Shown: positions 18,176-26,466, counted from the first letter of the stretch. The stretch is DNA of 64,000 bases from Pseudolachnospira sp051055405 (GCF_051055405.1 NZ_CP167068.1:248001-312000); one strand, 5' to 3'. The notes: a model not told the origin generated them from the sequence alone. Numbers and translations: made by a program.

Positions 18176-20090
18176 GTGCGCCCAGCGGCGCACGTTTCTA
18201 ACGGGTTAAAGTCCCGAATCCGCCCGGTAGTGGGAAGGATATAGCCGAAGGCAAGGGTGTCCATCGTGAGGTGGAATCTGAAGGAAGCCGGATGTGGGGA
18301 ACCTACTAACCCGCGGGCAAATCTCTGGTCTGACGAACAGAAATCACATATGAGGTTATGCATGAGGGTAAGGCTGCTTACCAAGTCGAAGCCCAATAAC
18401 TACACGGAATCATGCATGATAAATGAGGCAGATGGATGGAGAGGAGGAAACGTGTGGTACCTGGGGAGGTCTGTGCGGTATGCCTTGAAAGAGGTAACCA
18501 TTGCTTAAGGCAATGCTGAACGCACAGAAGTCAGCAGAGGTCATAGTAGTGAAGTTTTTTTTTCATGAAGGACCGAATCAGTGGGAGTCTTGAGTATGAC
18601 CGGGAAAGGAGGAATGACTGTATATGACAGAAAACTTGGAAAACAATGGCTGTCCGCAAAGAGACAGTGCGGAACACGAAGGGTATGCGGAAGCGTCAAG
18701 GTCATTCAATCGGATATGGAAAGAAAGAGACAGTGCACAGCCAAAGCTCTTGGAAGCGATACTACATAAGGATAACGTCAACAGAGCGTATAAGAGAGTG
18801 AAGGCAAACAAGGGGGCGCCAGGAATCGATGGGATGACTGTCGAGGAAGCGCTTCCGTACCTAAAGGAACATCAACAGGAGCTGACCGACCGGATTTACA
18901 GGGGGAAGTACACTCCGTCTCCAGTGAGACGTGTTGAGATTCCGAAACCGGAAGGTGGTGTGCGAAAGCTTGGCATACCAACCGTGATAGACCGAACACT
19001 CCAACAGGCAATAATGCAACAGTTAGTGCCAATCTATGAGCCATTGTTTGCGGACGGCAGTTTCGGGTACCGCCCGAACAGAAGCGCAAAAGAAGCGATA
19101 CTAAAAGTGAAAGAGTATGCAGAGCAGGGCTGTACATTTGCGGTAGTCCTGGACTTATCGAAATACTTCGACACAATCAACCACGAAATACTTATCAATC
19201 TTTTGCGGAAGAATGTAAAGGACGAGCGTGTAATACAGCTGATTAAACGCTACCTGAAAAGTGGAATAATGGAGAACGGAGTGGTCATCGACACAGAGGA
19301 AGGCTCGCCACAGGGAGGAAATTTATCTCCGTTACTAGCGAATATCTACCTCAACGAGTTCGACCAGGAGTTCTTAAATAGAGGTGTTCCGTGCGTTCGA
19401 TATGCAGATGACATTGTGCTTCTCGCAAAGAGCAAACGGGCATCAGAAAGACTTTTGGAAAGCAGTACAAAGTACCTTGAGGAAAAGCTGAAATTAACAG
19501 TCAACCGGGAGAAAAGTCGCACTGTGAGCGTGTTTGCAATCCGAAATTTTAAGTTTCTTGGTTTTGCATTGGGAAGGAACGGGAGCGGCATTTATGTCCG
19601 GGTTCATGCAAAGTCATGGAAGAAGTTTAAGACGAAGCTGAAAGATTTATCTTCCCGTAAATCGGTACAGTCCATTAAGCCAAGCCTTGAGAAAATCAAG
19701 GTATTTGCGAGGGGATGGCTAAACTATTACGGAATAGCGAGCATGAAGAACAACATAGATGACATTAACGGATGGCTCTATCACAGAATACGTATGTGTA
19801 TATGGAAACAATGGAAGAAACCAAAGACAAAAGTGCGAAACCTAATCAAGATGGGGTTGGAGAAGGATTTGGCATGGCAGGCGGGAAACAGTCGCCGAGG
19901 CTATTGGTTCACCACACATACAGTTGCCATAAATATGGCAATGACAAAAGAAAGACTGATAAACAGTGGCTTTTATGATTTAGCCACCGCCTATCAGTCA
20001 GTGCACGTCAACTATTGAAAGCGCCGGATACGAGAACCGTATGTCCGGTGCTGTGAGAGGACGGCGGCTAGTCACCGCCTCCTACTCGAT
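18176..20090 (+). mobile_element. Group II intron (class C-like placement), complete
   Basis: The 5' end reads GTGCG, the group II intron start consensus, at 18176. About 450 bases of ribozyme sequence (domain I and following) precede the maturase gene. After the maturase stop, a domain V-like hairpin (GCGCCGGATACGAGAACC ... GTCCGGTGC, about 20029-20053) and a short domain VI-like hairpin (GGCGGCTAGTCACCGCC) lead to an inferred 3' end near 20090; this end may be off by a few bases. The element sits directly behind the stem of the murA terminator, the target preference of class C introns. It has the intact reverse transcriptase gene and shows no obvious decay. Confidence 0.85.
18624..20018 (+). 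CDS. ltrA: Group II intron reverse transcriptase/maturase
   Basis: Intron-encoded protein of 464 residues, needed for splicing and retrohoming. The RT fingers/palm contain KANKGAPGIDGMTVEE, YRPNRSAKEAI, and the catalytic YADDIVLLAKS. The X/maturase domain is marked by FARGWLNYYGIASM. No HNH endonuclease domain follows, so it is of the En-minus type (as in class C/D introns). An AGGAGG site lies ahead of the start. Intact frame, so the element may still be mobile. Confidence 0.95.
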   Translation: MTENLENNGCPQRDSAEHEGYAEASRSFNRIWKERDSAQPKLLEAILHKDNVNRAYKRVKANKGAPGIDGMTVEEALPYLKEHQQELTDRIYRGKYTPSPVRRVEIPKPEGGVRKLGIPTVIDRTLQQAIMQQLVPIYEPLFADGSFGYRPNRSAKEAILKVKEYAEQGCTFAVVLDLSKYFDTINHEILINLLRKNVKDERVIQLIKRYLKSGIMENGVVIDTEEGSPQGGNLSPLLANIYLNEFDQEFLNRGVPCVRYADDIVLLAKSKRASERLLESSTKYLEEKLKLTVNREKSRTVSVFAIRNFKFLGFALGRNGSGIYVRVHAKSWKKFKTKLKDLSSRKSVQSIKPSLEKIKVFARGWLNYYGIASMKNNIDDINGWLYHRIRMCIWKQWKKPKTKVRNLIKMGLEKDLAWQAGNSRRGYWFTTHTVAINMAMTKERLINSGFYDLATAYQSVHVNY

Positions 20091-20140
20091 TATCATTTTG
20101 GCATATTTTGACCGGTTTTCCAAGAAATATTTTGTAAAGA

Positions 20141-20173
20141 AAGCCTCCCCAGTTATCCAGGCTGGGGAGGCTT
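20141..20173. terminator. Strong hairpin, T-rich on the minus-strand side
   Basis: AAGCCTCCCCAG pairs perfectly with CTGGGGAGGCTT. On the minus strand it is followed by TCTTTAC, on the plus strand by CCTGAAG, so it would work better for transcripts coming leftward from the riboswitch region. No gene lies between it and the riboswitch terminator. Confidence 0.65.
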
Positions 20174-20321
20174 CCTGAAGGTATAGAGATGTTGTAGAGG
20201 CAGCCAAAGCAGCCTCCCTTTCGCAGGCAGTTTTTCCGTTAGGCTAAGACGGTCAAGCTGCGGATGCGAGAGAAGAAGAGTATTTGTTCATAAGCACGTA
20301 TGGTTTCCCATTTCAGAATCA
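20174..20321. other. Stretch without a gene between the two minus-strand terminators
   Basis: No reading frame longer than a dozen codons starts with a ribosome site on either strand. On the minus strand an imperfect hairpin (GAGGCTGC/GCTGCCTC with one mismatch) is the only structure I see. It could be the remnant of a lost cobalamin-regulated gene. Confidence 0.5.
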
Positions 20322-20350
20322 GGAAAAAATAAAACCGCTTTTTCAAGCGG
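20322..20350 (-). terminator. Terminator of the cobalamin riboswitch leader
   Basis: On the minus strand CCGCTT-GAAA-AAGCGG is followed by TTTTATTTTTT. It lies about 75 bases after the riboswitch and would be its expression platform. Confidence 0.85.
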
Positions 20351-20423
20351 CATCCTGACAGGAAACGAATTCCTCGCGTTCCTTCATCTATCTGCCATCT
20401 GAGTGGGTCGTCGATAAATCTTA

Positions 20424-20578
20424 TTATAAGCAGGTCTTCTGACTTGCGGATCCATGCGCGGCTCTCCCCTTCCCGATCGCTCAGTGGTATTTGAGAGGCG
20501 CTCCCCGCTTACAGCTGCGAGACAGTTCCGGATTTTCACCGGATTCCCTTTTCACCCGTCTAAAACGGACACTTATAA
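20424..20578 (-). ncRNA. Cobalamin (adenosylcobalamin) riboswitch
   Basis: Read on the minus strand, the core contains GGGAATCCGGTGAAAATCC, then CTGTCTCGCAGCTGTAAGCGG, then CCACTG, and finally the B12 box AAGTCAGAAGACCTGC, in the canonical order and spacing. The ends pair as a perfect P1 stem (TTATAAG with CTTATAA). It has its own promoter and terminator. No coding sequence follows on the minus strand: the next features leftward are terminators, the plus-strand intron, and murA. Confidence 0.93.
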
Positions 20579-20599
20579 CGTGCAATATGAAACATCATT

Positions 20600-20628
20600 A
20601 TTATAATGTGAAGTATAGAAAAAGGCAA
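20600..20628 (-). promoter_or_regulatory. Promoter for the cobalamin riboswitch RNA
   Basis: On the minus strand TTGCCT (complement of 20623-20628) and a perfect TATAAT (complement of 20600-20605) are 17 bases apart. Transcription would start a few bases before the riboswitch. Confidence 0.7.
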
Positions 20629-20830
20629 TAGGAATTCTGAAAATAAATTCTGCCCTATGGATTTTCTATTCCGGCGTGAGATCTTTATGCCAATGGATTC
20701 AGGCAAAGAGAAGGGAAAAGAAAAAGTTTATGAAACCACTTTAAAAAAGTACTTTTATAGATGAATACATTGGAAAATACAAAGAAAATGGTTCTATCTT
20801 GCCCTTTTTAACCTTGGTATAGAAGGGAAC
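20629..20830. other. A+T-rich divergent intergenic region
   Basis: Lies between the leftward riboswitch promoter and the rightward gapA promoter. I see no gene or clear structured element. Confidence 0.5.
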
Positions 20831-20859
20831 TTGCATGGAAAAATTTTTTTGGGTATAAT
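20831..20859 (+). promoter_or_regulatory. Promoter for gapA
   Basis: TTGCAT and TATAAT with a 17-base spacer, about 116 bases ahead of the gapA start, leaving a leader of about 105 bases. Confidence 0.7.
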
Positions 20860-20975
20860 ACATATAAATAAAGAAGACAATATTGCATTTCTACTAGACA
20901 TCTCTTTCGTTGAAAACGTATATGTGGTCAGGGCAGAGCAGATTTTCTGGTAGTAGATGGAAGGAGGAAATAAAA

Positions 20976-21998
20976 ATGAGTATTCGTGTTGCAATTAATG
21001 GTTTTGGCCGTATTGGCCGTTTGGCGTTCCGTAAGGTTTTTGCCGATCCGGATTTCGAGGTGGTGGCGATCAATGATTTGACAAAGCCGGAGATGCTGGG
21101 TTATCTGTTGAAATATGACAGTGTGCAGGGGTGCTATGCCAGAGAGCATCAGGTGAGCAATGATGAAGCTTCCATCACCGTTGACGGTGTGAAGATCCCG
21201 ATTTTTGCAAAGCCCAATCCGGCGGAACTTCCCTGGAAAGAGCTGGATGTGGATATTGTTCTGGAGTGTACTGGTTTCTTTGCTTCCAAGGCAAAATCTC
21301 AGGCTCATCTGGACGCAGGCGCAAAGAAGGTGCTGATCTCCGCGCCGGCTGGAAATGATCTTCCCACGATTGTGTATGGAGTAAACCATGAGACTTTGAC
21401 CAAGGATGATTTGATCGTGTCCGGCGCCAGCTGCACGACCAACTGTCTGGCTCCGATGGCCAAGGCATTGAATCAGTACCGGGAGCTGCGTACCGGCTTT
21501 ATGACCACGATCCACGCGTATACGGGCGACCAGATGATTCTGGACGGACCTCACCGCAAAGGAGATTTCCGTCGGGCAAGAGCTGGCGCTGTCAATATTG
21601 TACCCAATAGTACCGGCGCGGCGAAAGCGATCGGTCTGGTAATTCCGGAGCTGGCGGGCAAGCTGATCGGATCTGCCCAGCGTGTACCGGTAGCGTCCGG
21701 TTCCATCACGATTTTGGACGCAACCTTAAAGGATGATACGGAGAGCGTAAGCGTGGAGGGAATCAATGCCGCCATGAAAGCCGCTGCCAATGAATCCTTT
21801 GGTTATACGGAAGAAGAGCTGGTATCCAGCGATATCATTGGCATGTCTTATGGTTCCTTGTTTGACGCTACCCAGACTCTTGCTCAGAGGTGCGGAACGA
21901 AGATCTACGAGGTAAGAATCGTCTCCTGGTACGACAATGAGATGAGCTATACCAGTCAGCTGGTTCGCACGCTGAGATATATGGCAAATTTGCAGTAA
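20976..21998 (+). CDS. gapA: Glyceraldehyde-3-phosphate dehydrogenase, type I
   Basis: Glycolytic NAD-dependent enzyme, 340 residues from ATG 20976. The Rossmann start INGFGRIGRLAFRK, the catalytic Cys in SGASCTTNCLAPMAK, and the conserved WYDNEMSYTSQLVRT near the end are all present. AAGGAGG lies 8 bases ahead of the chosen ATG; the frame is open back to 20910 but homology begins at MSIRVAINGFG. It is a stand-alone transcription unit. Confidence 0.97.
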   Translation: MSIRVAINGFGRIGRLAFRKVFADPDFEVVAINDLTKPEMLGYLLKYDSVQGCYAREHQVSNDEASITVDGVKIPIFAKPNPAELPWKELDVDIVLECTGFFASKAKSQAHLDAGAKKVLISAPAGNDLPTIVYGVNHETLTKDDLIVSGASCTTNCLAPMAKALNQYRELRTGFMTTIHAYTGDQMILDGPHRKGDFRRARAGAVNIVPNSTGAAKAIGLVIPELAGKLIGSAQRVPVASGSITILDATLKDDTESVSVEGINAAMKAAANESFGYTEEELVSSDIIGMSYGSLFDATQTLAQRCGTKIYEVRIVSWYDNEMSYTSQLVRTLRYMANLQ

Positions 21999-22049
21999 AA
22001 ACAAATTTTTAAAATATATTTTCCATATTAAGAACTAGGGAAAAAGTAG

Positions 22050-22078
22050 TTGACAGACGATAAAAACACTTTTATAAT
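22050..22078 (+). promoter_or_regulatory. Near-perfect promoter ahead of a hairpin and the amt gene
   Basis: TTGACA and TATAAT with a 17-base spacer, both boxes at consensus. The RNA would start near 22085, only about 11 bases before the hairpin at 22096. Confidence 0.8.
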
Positions 22079-22095
22079 AAGCACCATATTTAGCA

Positions 22096-22129
22096 AAGGC
22101 GCTGTGAGAGATTTCTCATAGCGCCTTTT
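22096..22129 (+). terminator. Hairpin terminator (gapA end or amt attenuator)
   Basis: AGGCGCT-TGAGA pairs with TCTCA-AGCGCCT, one bulge, GATT loop, followed by TTTTC. Because a consensus promoter lies between gapA and this hairpin, it may act as an attenuator in the amt leader. Confidence 0.75.
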
Positions 22130-22202
22130 CCCTTCTGCTCCGGTTGGCCGAAAATGTACATTGCCTGGAGACAGGAACAAATGTGAGTAGGAGGTATTGC
22201 AT

Positions 22203-23942
22203 ATGGAATTTTCAGCAGTAAACACAATGTGGGTTTTGGTAGGCGCGGCATTGGTATTTTTCATGCAGGCAGGGTTTGCGATGGTGGAGACCGGCTTTAC
22301 AAGAGCAAAAAATGCCGGGAATATCATTATGAAAAACCTGATGGACTTTGCCATTGGAACTCCCCTGTACTGGTTGGTGGGGTTTGGCTTGATGTTTGGC
22401 GGCACAGGGGCCCTCGTTGGCGGACTGGATCCCTTGGTACTTGGAGATTACAGCGCAGTTTTGCCAGACGGCGTGCCGCTTCCGGCTTTTCTGATCTTTC
22501 AGACGGTTTTCTGCGCTACGGCGGCGACGATTGTCTCCGGCGCGATGGCGGAGCGGACGAAATTCCTTTCCTATTGTATCTACAGTGCGATTATCAGCCT
22601 GGTGGTTTATCCCATCTCTGGACACTGGATTTGGGGCGGCGGCTGGCTGGCTCAGATGGGATTTCATGATTTTGCCGGTTCCACAGCCGTGCATATGGTA
22701 GGTGGTATGGCGGCTCTGGTGGGAGCAAAGATTTTAGGTCCCCGAATCGGGAAGTACGACAAAAATGGAAAACCGAAAGCAATCCTTGGCCATAGCTTGA
22801 CTTTGGGGGCTCTGGGAGTATTCATTCTTTGGTTCTGTTGGTTTGGATTCAACGGTTGTTCCACGGTCAGCATGACCGGCGCGGAGACGATCTACTCTGC
22901 TGGAAATATTTTTGTTACGACCAACCTGGCGGCTGCTACCGCCACGGTGGCGACGATGATTATTACCTGGGTGCGCTATGGCAAGCCGGATATCTCCATG
23001 ACCTTGAACGGCTCTCTGGCAGGTCTGGTTGCCATCACGGCGGGCTGTGACGCCGTAGACCCGATCGGCGCGTTTTTCATCGGCCTGATTGCTTCCTTTG
23101 TAGTGGTCTTTGGAATTGAGTTTGTGGATCATGTGCTAAAAATTGACGATCCGGTAGGTGCCATCGGCGTCCATGGGCTGTGCGGCGCGACTGGCACGAT
23201 GCTGACCGGGCTGTTCGCCAAATATTTGGTGGATGAGGCAGGAAATCCTCTCGGCCTCTTCTATGGCGGCGGATGGAAGTTCTTCGGTACGGAAGTTCTC
23301 GGCGTGGTCGTCGTGGCGGCCTATGTGATAATCGTGATGACAGTGGTGTTCCTGGCAATCAAGCATACCATTGGACTGCGGGCCAGTGCGGAGGAAGAAA
23401 TCCGCGGTCTGGATGCTACGGAGCATGGCATCAGCAGTTCTTATGCGGACTTTATGCCCAGCACGGCTTCGACTGTTATGGCGGAAACTCCTCTGGAGGA
23501 GACGGGCACCGTACCGGTAGAAACAGCCGTTCCGGTCGAGGGGACGATACCGGAGAGCGGAGATACAGGCGCTGGAAAGAAGCTGACGAAGATCGACATC
23601 GTAGCCAATGCTGCGAAGTTTGAAGAACTGAAAAACGCGATGGCTGCCATCGGAGTGACAGGCATGACCGTGACCAATGTTTTGGGCTGCGGTATCCAGA
23701 AAGGAAGCGCCGGTTATTACCGCGGCGTTGCCGTAGAGCCTCATCTGCTTCCGAAAATGCAGGTGGAAATCGTGGTTGCGAAGGTTCCTGTCCGCACGGT
23801 AATCGATACGGCGAAAAAGGTTCTTTATACAGGCCATGTCGGCGATGGAAAAATTTTCGTCTATGATGTGGAGAATGTGGTAAAGATTCGGACCGGCGAG
23901 GAAGGATATGACGCTCTTCAGGATGAAACTGAAACAGAGTAA
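22203..23942 (+). CDS. amt: Ammonium transporter Amt fused to a C-terminal P-II (GlnK) domain
   Basis: A 579-residue protein. Residues 1-400 are a full Amt channel with about 11 membrane segments; the pore Asp lies in FHDFAGSTAVH and the two pore histidines in AVHMVGG and GVHGLCG. A Thr/Pro/Glu-rich linker (about 405-458) joins a complete P-II domain (about 459-572) with GVTGMTVTNVLGCGIQKG, the LLPKMQVEIVV strand and GDGKIFVYDVENVVKIRTGE. The T-loop position of the uridylylated Tyr51 is Val (YYRGVAVEPHL), so covalent control is not expected. A P-II that plugs its own channel in response to ATP/ADP/2-oxoglutarate is inferred. I chose ATG 22203 (8 bases after AGGAGG) over TTG 22197. Confidence 0.95.
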   Translation: MEFSAVNTMWVLVGAALVFFMQAGFAMVETGFTRAKNAGNIIMKNLMDFAIGTPLYWLVGFGLMFGGTGALVGGLDPLVLGDYSAVLPDGVPLPAFLIFQTVFCATAATIVSGAMAERTKFLSYCIYSAIISLVVYPISGHWIWGGGWLAQMGFHDFAGSTAVHMVGGMAALVGAKILGPRIGKYDKNGKPKAILGHSLTLGALGVFILWFCWFGFNGCSTVSMTGAETIYSAGNIFVTTNLAAATATVATMIITWVRYGKPDISMTLNGSLAGLVAITAGCDAVDPIGAFFIGLIASFVVVFGIEFVDHVLKIDDPVGAIGVHGLCGATGTMLTGLFAKYLVDEAGNPLGLFYGGGWKFFGTEVLGVVVVAAYVIIVMTVVFLAIKHTIGLRASAEEEIRGLDATEHGISSSYADFMPSTASTVMAETPLEETGTVPVETAVPVEGTIPESGDTGAGKKLTKIDIVANAAKFEELKNAMAAIGVTGMTVTNVLGCGIQKGSAGYYRGVAVEPHLLPKMQVEIVVAKVPVRTVIDTAKKVLYTGHVGDGKIFVYDVENVVKIRTGEEGYDALQDETETE

Positions 23943-24029
23943 ACAAGAATGATTAAAATAGATCAAGAAAAGTGATTAAATTTATTACTGGAAAAATAGA
24001 AACGGGTATGTTATAGTATGCTTCGAAAA

Positions 24030-24312
24030 AGCCATGAAGAGGAAGAGTAGCCGCAAAAGTGGATTTCAGAAAGCTGCCGGTTGATGCGAGGCAGTACGAG
24101 CGATGCGGTGAACTGGCCTTGGAGCTGCAAACGGAAAGGAAGATGTGATCTTCCCAGTAGGTTTTGACGGCAGTCCTCCGTTATCGGGACAGGATATGAC
24201 GAGCTTGCTCAAGTATCCCAGAGCGCATGCAATGACATGAAGTAGAGTGGTACCGCGGAAAGGATCTTCCGTCTCTACAGCAAAAGTTGGCTGTAGAGAC
24301 GGAAGTTTTTTT
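24030..24312 (+). ncRNA. Leucine T-box riboswitch
   Basis: The T-box sequence AGAGTGGTACCGCGG is at 24244-24258. A Stem I region (about 24035-24130) contains GAACTGG with the specifier codon CTG (24113-24115), which reads as leucine. The TGGT in the T-box would pair with an uncharged acceptor end whose discriminator is A. A 16-bp terminator stem (CTTCCGTCTCTACAGC at 24266-24281 with its complement) and a run of seven T end at 24312. It lies just upstream of leuA, so uncharged tRNA-Leu would open the gene. A weak -10-like TATAGT is at 24012. Confidence 0.93.
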
Positions 24313-24385
24313 GTTTCATAGGAAATTCCGCCCCCATTTTGCCACCGAAACATTTATAGAAAATTCCCCTTATGGAGGTATGATC

Positions 24386-26377
24386 ATGAACCCACAAAAA
24401 TATTGTCCCCCTTATTTTCTTCCCCCAGTTATGACCTACGACTGGGTGAAAAAGACGGAAATTGAAAAAGCGCCGATCTGGTGCAGCGTAGACCTGCGGG
24501 ATGGAAACCAGGCCTTAATTGAACCGATGAGCCTAGATGAAAAGATGGAATATTTTCAATTGCTGGTGGAGCTTGGCTTTCAGGAGATTGAGGTAGGATT
24601 TCCAGCCGCCTCCGATACCGAGTATCAGTTTGTACGCACCTTGATTGAGCAGGATAAGATTCCGGACGGCGTCACGATCCAGGTGCTGACCCAAGCCAGG
24701 GAACATATTATCAAAAAAACCTTTGATGCTTTAAAGGGAGCGAAGCATGCCATTGTCCATCTGTACAATTCTACGTCGGTTGCTCAGCGGGAGCAGGTAT
24801 TCCGCAAAAGCCGGGAAGAGGTCAAGCAATTGGCTGTCGACGGCGCGGCGATGTTAAAGCGTTTGGCAGAGGAGACCGAAGGGAATTTTTCTTTTGAGTA
24901 TTCGCCGGAGAGCTTTTCCGGCACAGAGGTGGACTATGCGCTGGAAGTATGCAATGCGGTTCTTGAGGTTTGGCAGCCAACGGAAGAAAAAAAGGCGATT
25001 ATCAACATTCCGACTACCGTAGAGAATGCGCTTCCCCATGTGTTTGGCAGCCAACTGGAATACATGCATAAAAATCTGCGCCACCGCGAGGCGGTTGTGC
25101 TTTCCATTCATCCGCATAATGACCGGGGCTGTGGTGTAGCCACGGCGGAAGTGGGAATTCTTGCAGGGGCGGACCGGGTGGAAGGAACGCTTTTTGGCAA
25201 TGGAGAGCGGACCGGAAATGTGGATATCGTCAATATAGGAATGAATTTATTTTCCCACGGGGTAGATCCGGAGTTGGATTTCAGTGATATGAAACATATT
25301 GCGGCAGTCTACGAAAGGCTGACGAATATGAAGGTTTCTCCGCGCCAGCCTTATGCGGGGGATTTGGTCTTTACCGCCTTTTCCGGTTCCCACCAGGATG
25401 CGATCGCCAAAGGACTGGCATGCCAGGCGGAGGGGAAAAAGGCTTATTGGGATGTGCCCTATCTTCCCATCGACCCGAAGGATGTGGGAAGAACGTATGA
25501 CTCGGATGTGATCCGGATCAACAGTCAGTCGGGCAAAGGCGGCGTCAGCTATGTCCTAAAAAATCACTACGGCCTGATTCTTCCGGAAAAGATGCGGGAA
25601 GAAGTGGGATATGCGGTGAAAAATGTCTCCGACCAGGAACATAAGGAGCTTTCTCCAGATTGGATTTACCGTATCTTTGAGAGCAGATATCTACAATACC
25701 AGGAGCTTTTTTCTATCCCAGATTGCCATTTTAGGAAAATGGACGGAATCACAGCGGAACTTATGATCCGGTCAGCGGGAAAAGAGACGGCGGTAACTGC
25801 CTCAGGAAACGGACGAATCGACGCGGTCAGCAATGCAATCAAACAGCATTTTCAGATCAGCTATGAGCTGGCGGTCTACGAAGAACATGCGCTGACAAGA
25901 GGCTCTTCGTCGAAAGCAGTGGCTTATATTGGCGTTTGCCGCAATGGAAAGATGGACTGGGGCGTCGGTATTGACGAGGATATTGTCCATGCGTCGATTC
26001 ACGCTTTGGTGGTGGCGGTCAACCATTGTCTGTTCCATGCGGAAAACAGTCAGGAAACCGACGAGCGTCTCCGGGAAATTTTAACCTATATCCATTCCAA
26101 TTATCAGACGGTAACCTTGGAGGAACTCTCGCATAAGTTTTATCTTTCTATGCCGTATTTGTCTAAGTATATTAAAGAAAAGTCTGGAAAAACCTTTTGC
26201 GATATAGTAACCGGCATTCGGATGCAGCATGCTTGTACGCTTCTTTGCGGAGAGTCAATTTCTGTGGAACAGGTAGCGGAAAAGGTGGGGTATCCCAGTG
26301 TGGAGCATTTTACCCGTCAGTTTAAAAAGCGATATGGAAGGACGCCGTTGGAGTATAGAAATCGAAAGCCTTTTTGA
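24386..26377 (+). CDS. leuA: 2-isopropylmalate synthase with a C-terminal AraC-type DNA-binding domain
   Basis: First committed enzyme of leucine synthesis, here 663 residues instead of about 560. Residues 25-310 form the HMGL-like barrel with CSVDLRDGNQALIEPMS, HPHNDRGCGVATAEVG and GNGERTGNVDIVN. Residues about 452-548 are the LeuA dimer/allosteric domain. From about 557 to the end the chain continues in frame into an AraC/XylS double helix-turn-helix: VTLEELSHKFYLSMPYLSKYIKEKSG is the first, and ISVEQVAEKVGYPSVEHFTRQFKKRYG the second, followed by the usual RTPLEYR. No stop or start separates the parts. I chose ATG 24386, 7 bases after GGAGG; ATG 24380 is too close to it. Controlled by the leucine T-box. 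Confidence 0.93.
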   Translation: MNPQKYCPPYFLPPVMTYDWVKKTEIEKAPIWCSVDLRDGNQALIEPMSLDEKMEYFQLLVELGFQEIEVGFPAASDTEYQFVRTLIEQDKIPDGVTIQVLTQAREHIIKKTFDALKGAKHAIVHLYNSTSVAQREQVFRKSREEVKQLAVDGAAMLKRLAEETEGNFSFEYSPESFSGTEVDYALEVCNAVLEVWQPTEEKKAIINIPTTVENALPHVFGSQLEYMHKNLRHREAVVLSIHPHNDRGCGVATAEVGILAGADRVEGTLFGNGERTGNVDIVNIGMNLFSHGVDPELDFSDMKHIAAVYERLTNMKVSPRQPYAGDLVFTAFSGSHQDAIAKGLACQAEGKKAYWDVPYLPIDPKDVGRTYDSDVIRINSQSGKGGVSYVLKNHYGLILPEKMREEVGYAVKNVSDQEHKELSPDWIYRIFESRYLQYQELFSIPDCHFRKMDGITAELMIRSAGKETAVTASGNGRIDAVSNAIKQHFQISYELAVYEEHALTRGSSSKAVAYIGVCRNGKMDWGVGIDEDIVHASIHALVVAVNHCLFHAENSQETDERLREILTYIHSNYQTVTLEELSHKFYLSMPYLSKYIKEKSGKTFCDIVTGIRMQHACTLLCGESISVEQVAEKVGYPSVEHFTRQFKKRYGRTPLEYRNRKPF

Positions 26378-26438
26378 CCCTGAGGTCATTTATAATAATT
26401 ATAGAAGAAACAGAAACATCTGTGAAAGAAAGAAGTCC

Positions 26439-26466
26439 TTGACTTCTAAAATCCTTATGATATAAT
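26439..26466 (+). promoter_or_regulatory. Promoter for the rpsL-rpsG-fusA operon
   Basis: TTGACT and TATAAT, 16-base spacer. The leader behind it contains an imperfect hairpin (GCGCGCAAA ... TTTGTGCGC, about 26474-26504). Confidence 0.75.

Noticed and set aside
18257..18508. Open frame of 83 codons ahead of the maturase gene
   Set aside because: It lies inside the ribozyme part of the group II intron and has no family features.
20220..20300. Minus-strand mini frame MNKYSSSLASAA behind the riboswitch terminator
   Set aside because: Only 12 codons, no Shine-Dalgarno site; not enough to call it the target of the riboswitch.
20424..20975. Cobalamin riboswitch controlling gapA
   Set aside because: The conserved core and the terminator read on the minus strand, away from gapA, and gapA has its own promoter.
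22150..22175. Sigma-54-like TTGGCC...TTGCC upstream of amt
   Set aside because: GG and GC are 15 bases apart instead of 10.
22197..22202. TTG start for amt two codons upstream
   Set aside because: Only 2 bases behind the AGGAGG site; ATG 22203 has the right spacing.
26040..26070. LeuA-AraC join as two separate genes
   Set aside because: No stop, no start codon with ribosome site, and the reading frame is continuous; kept as a fusion, though an assembly error cannot be excluded here.
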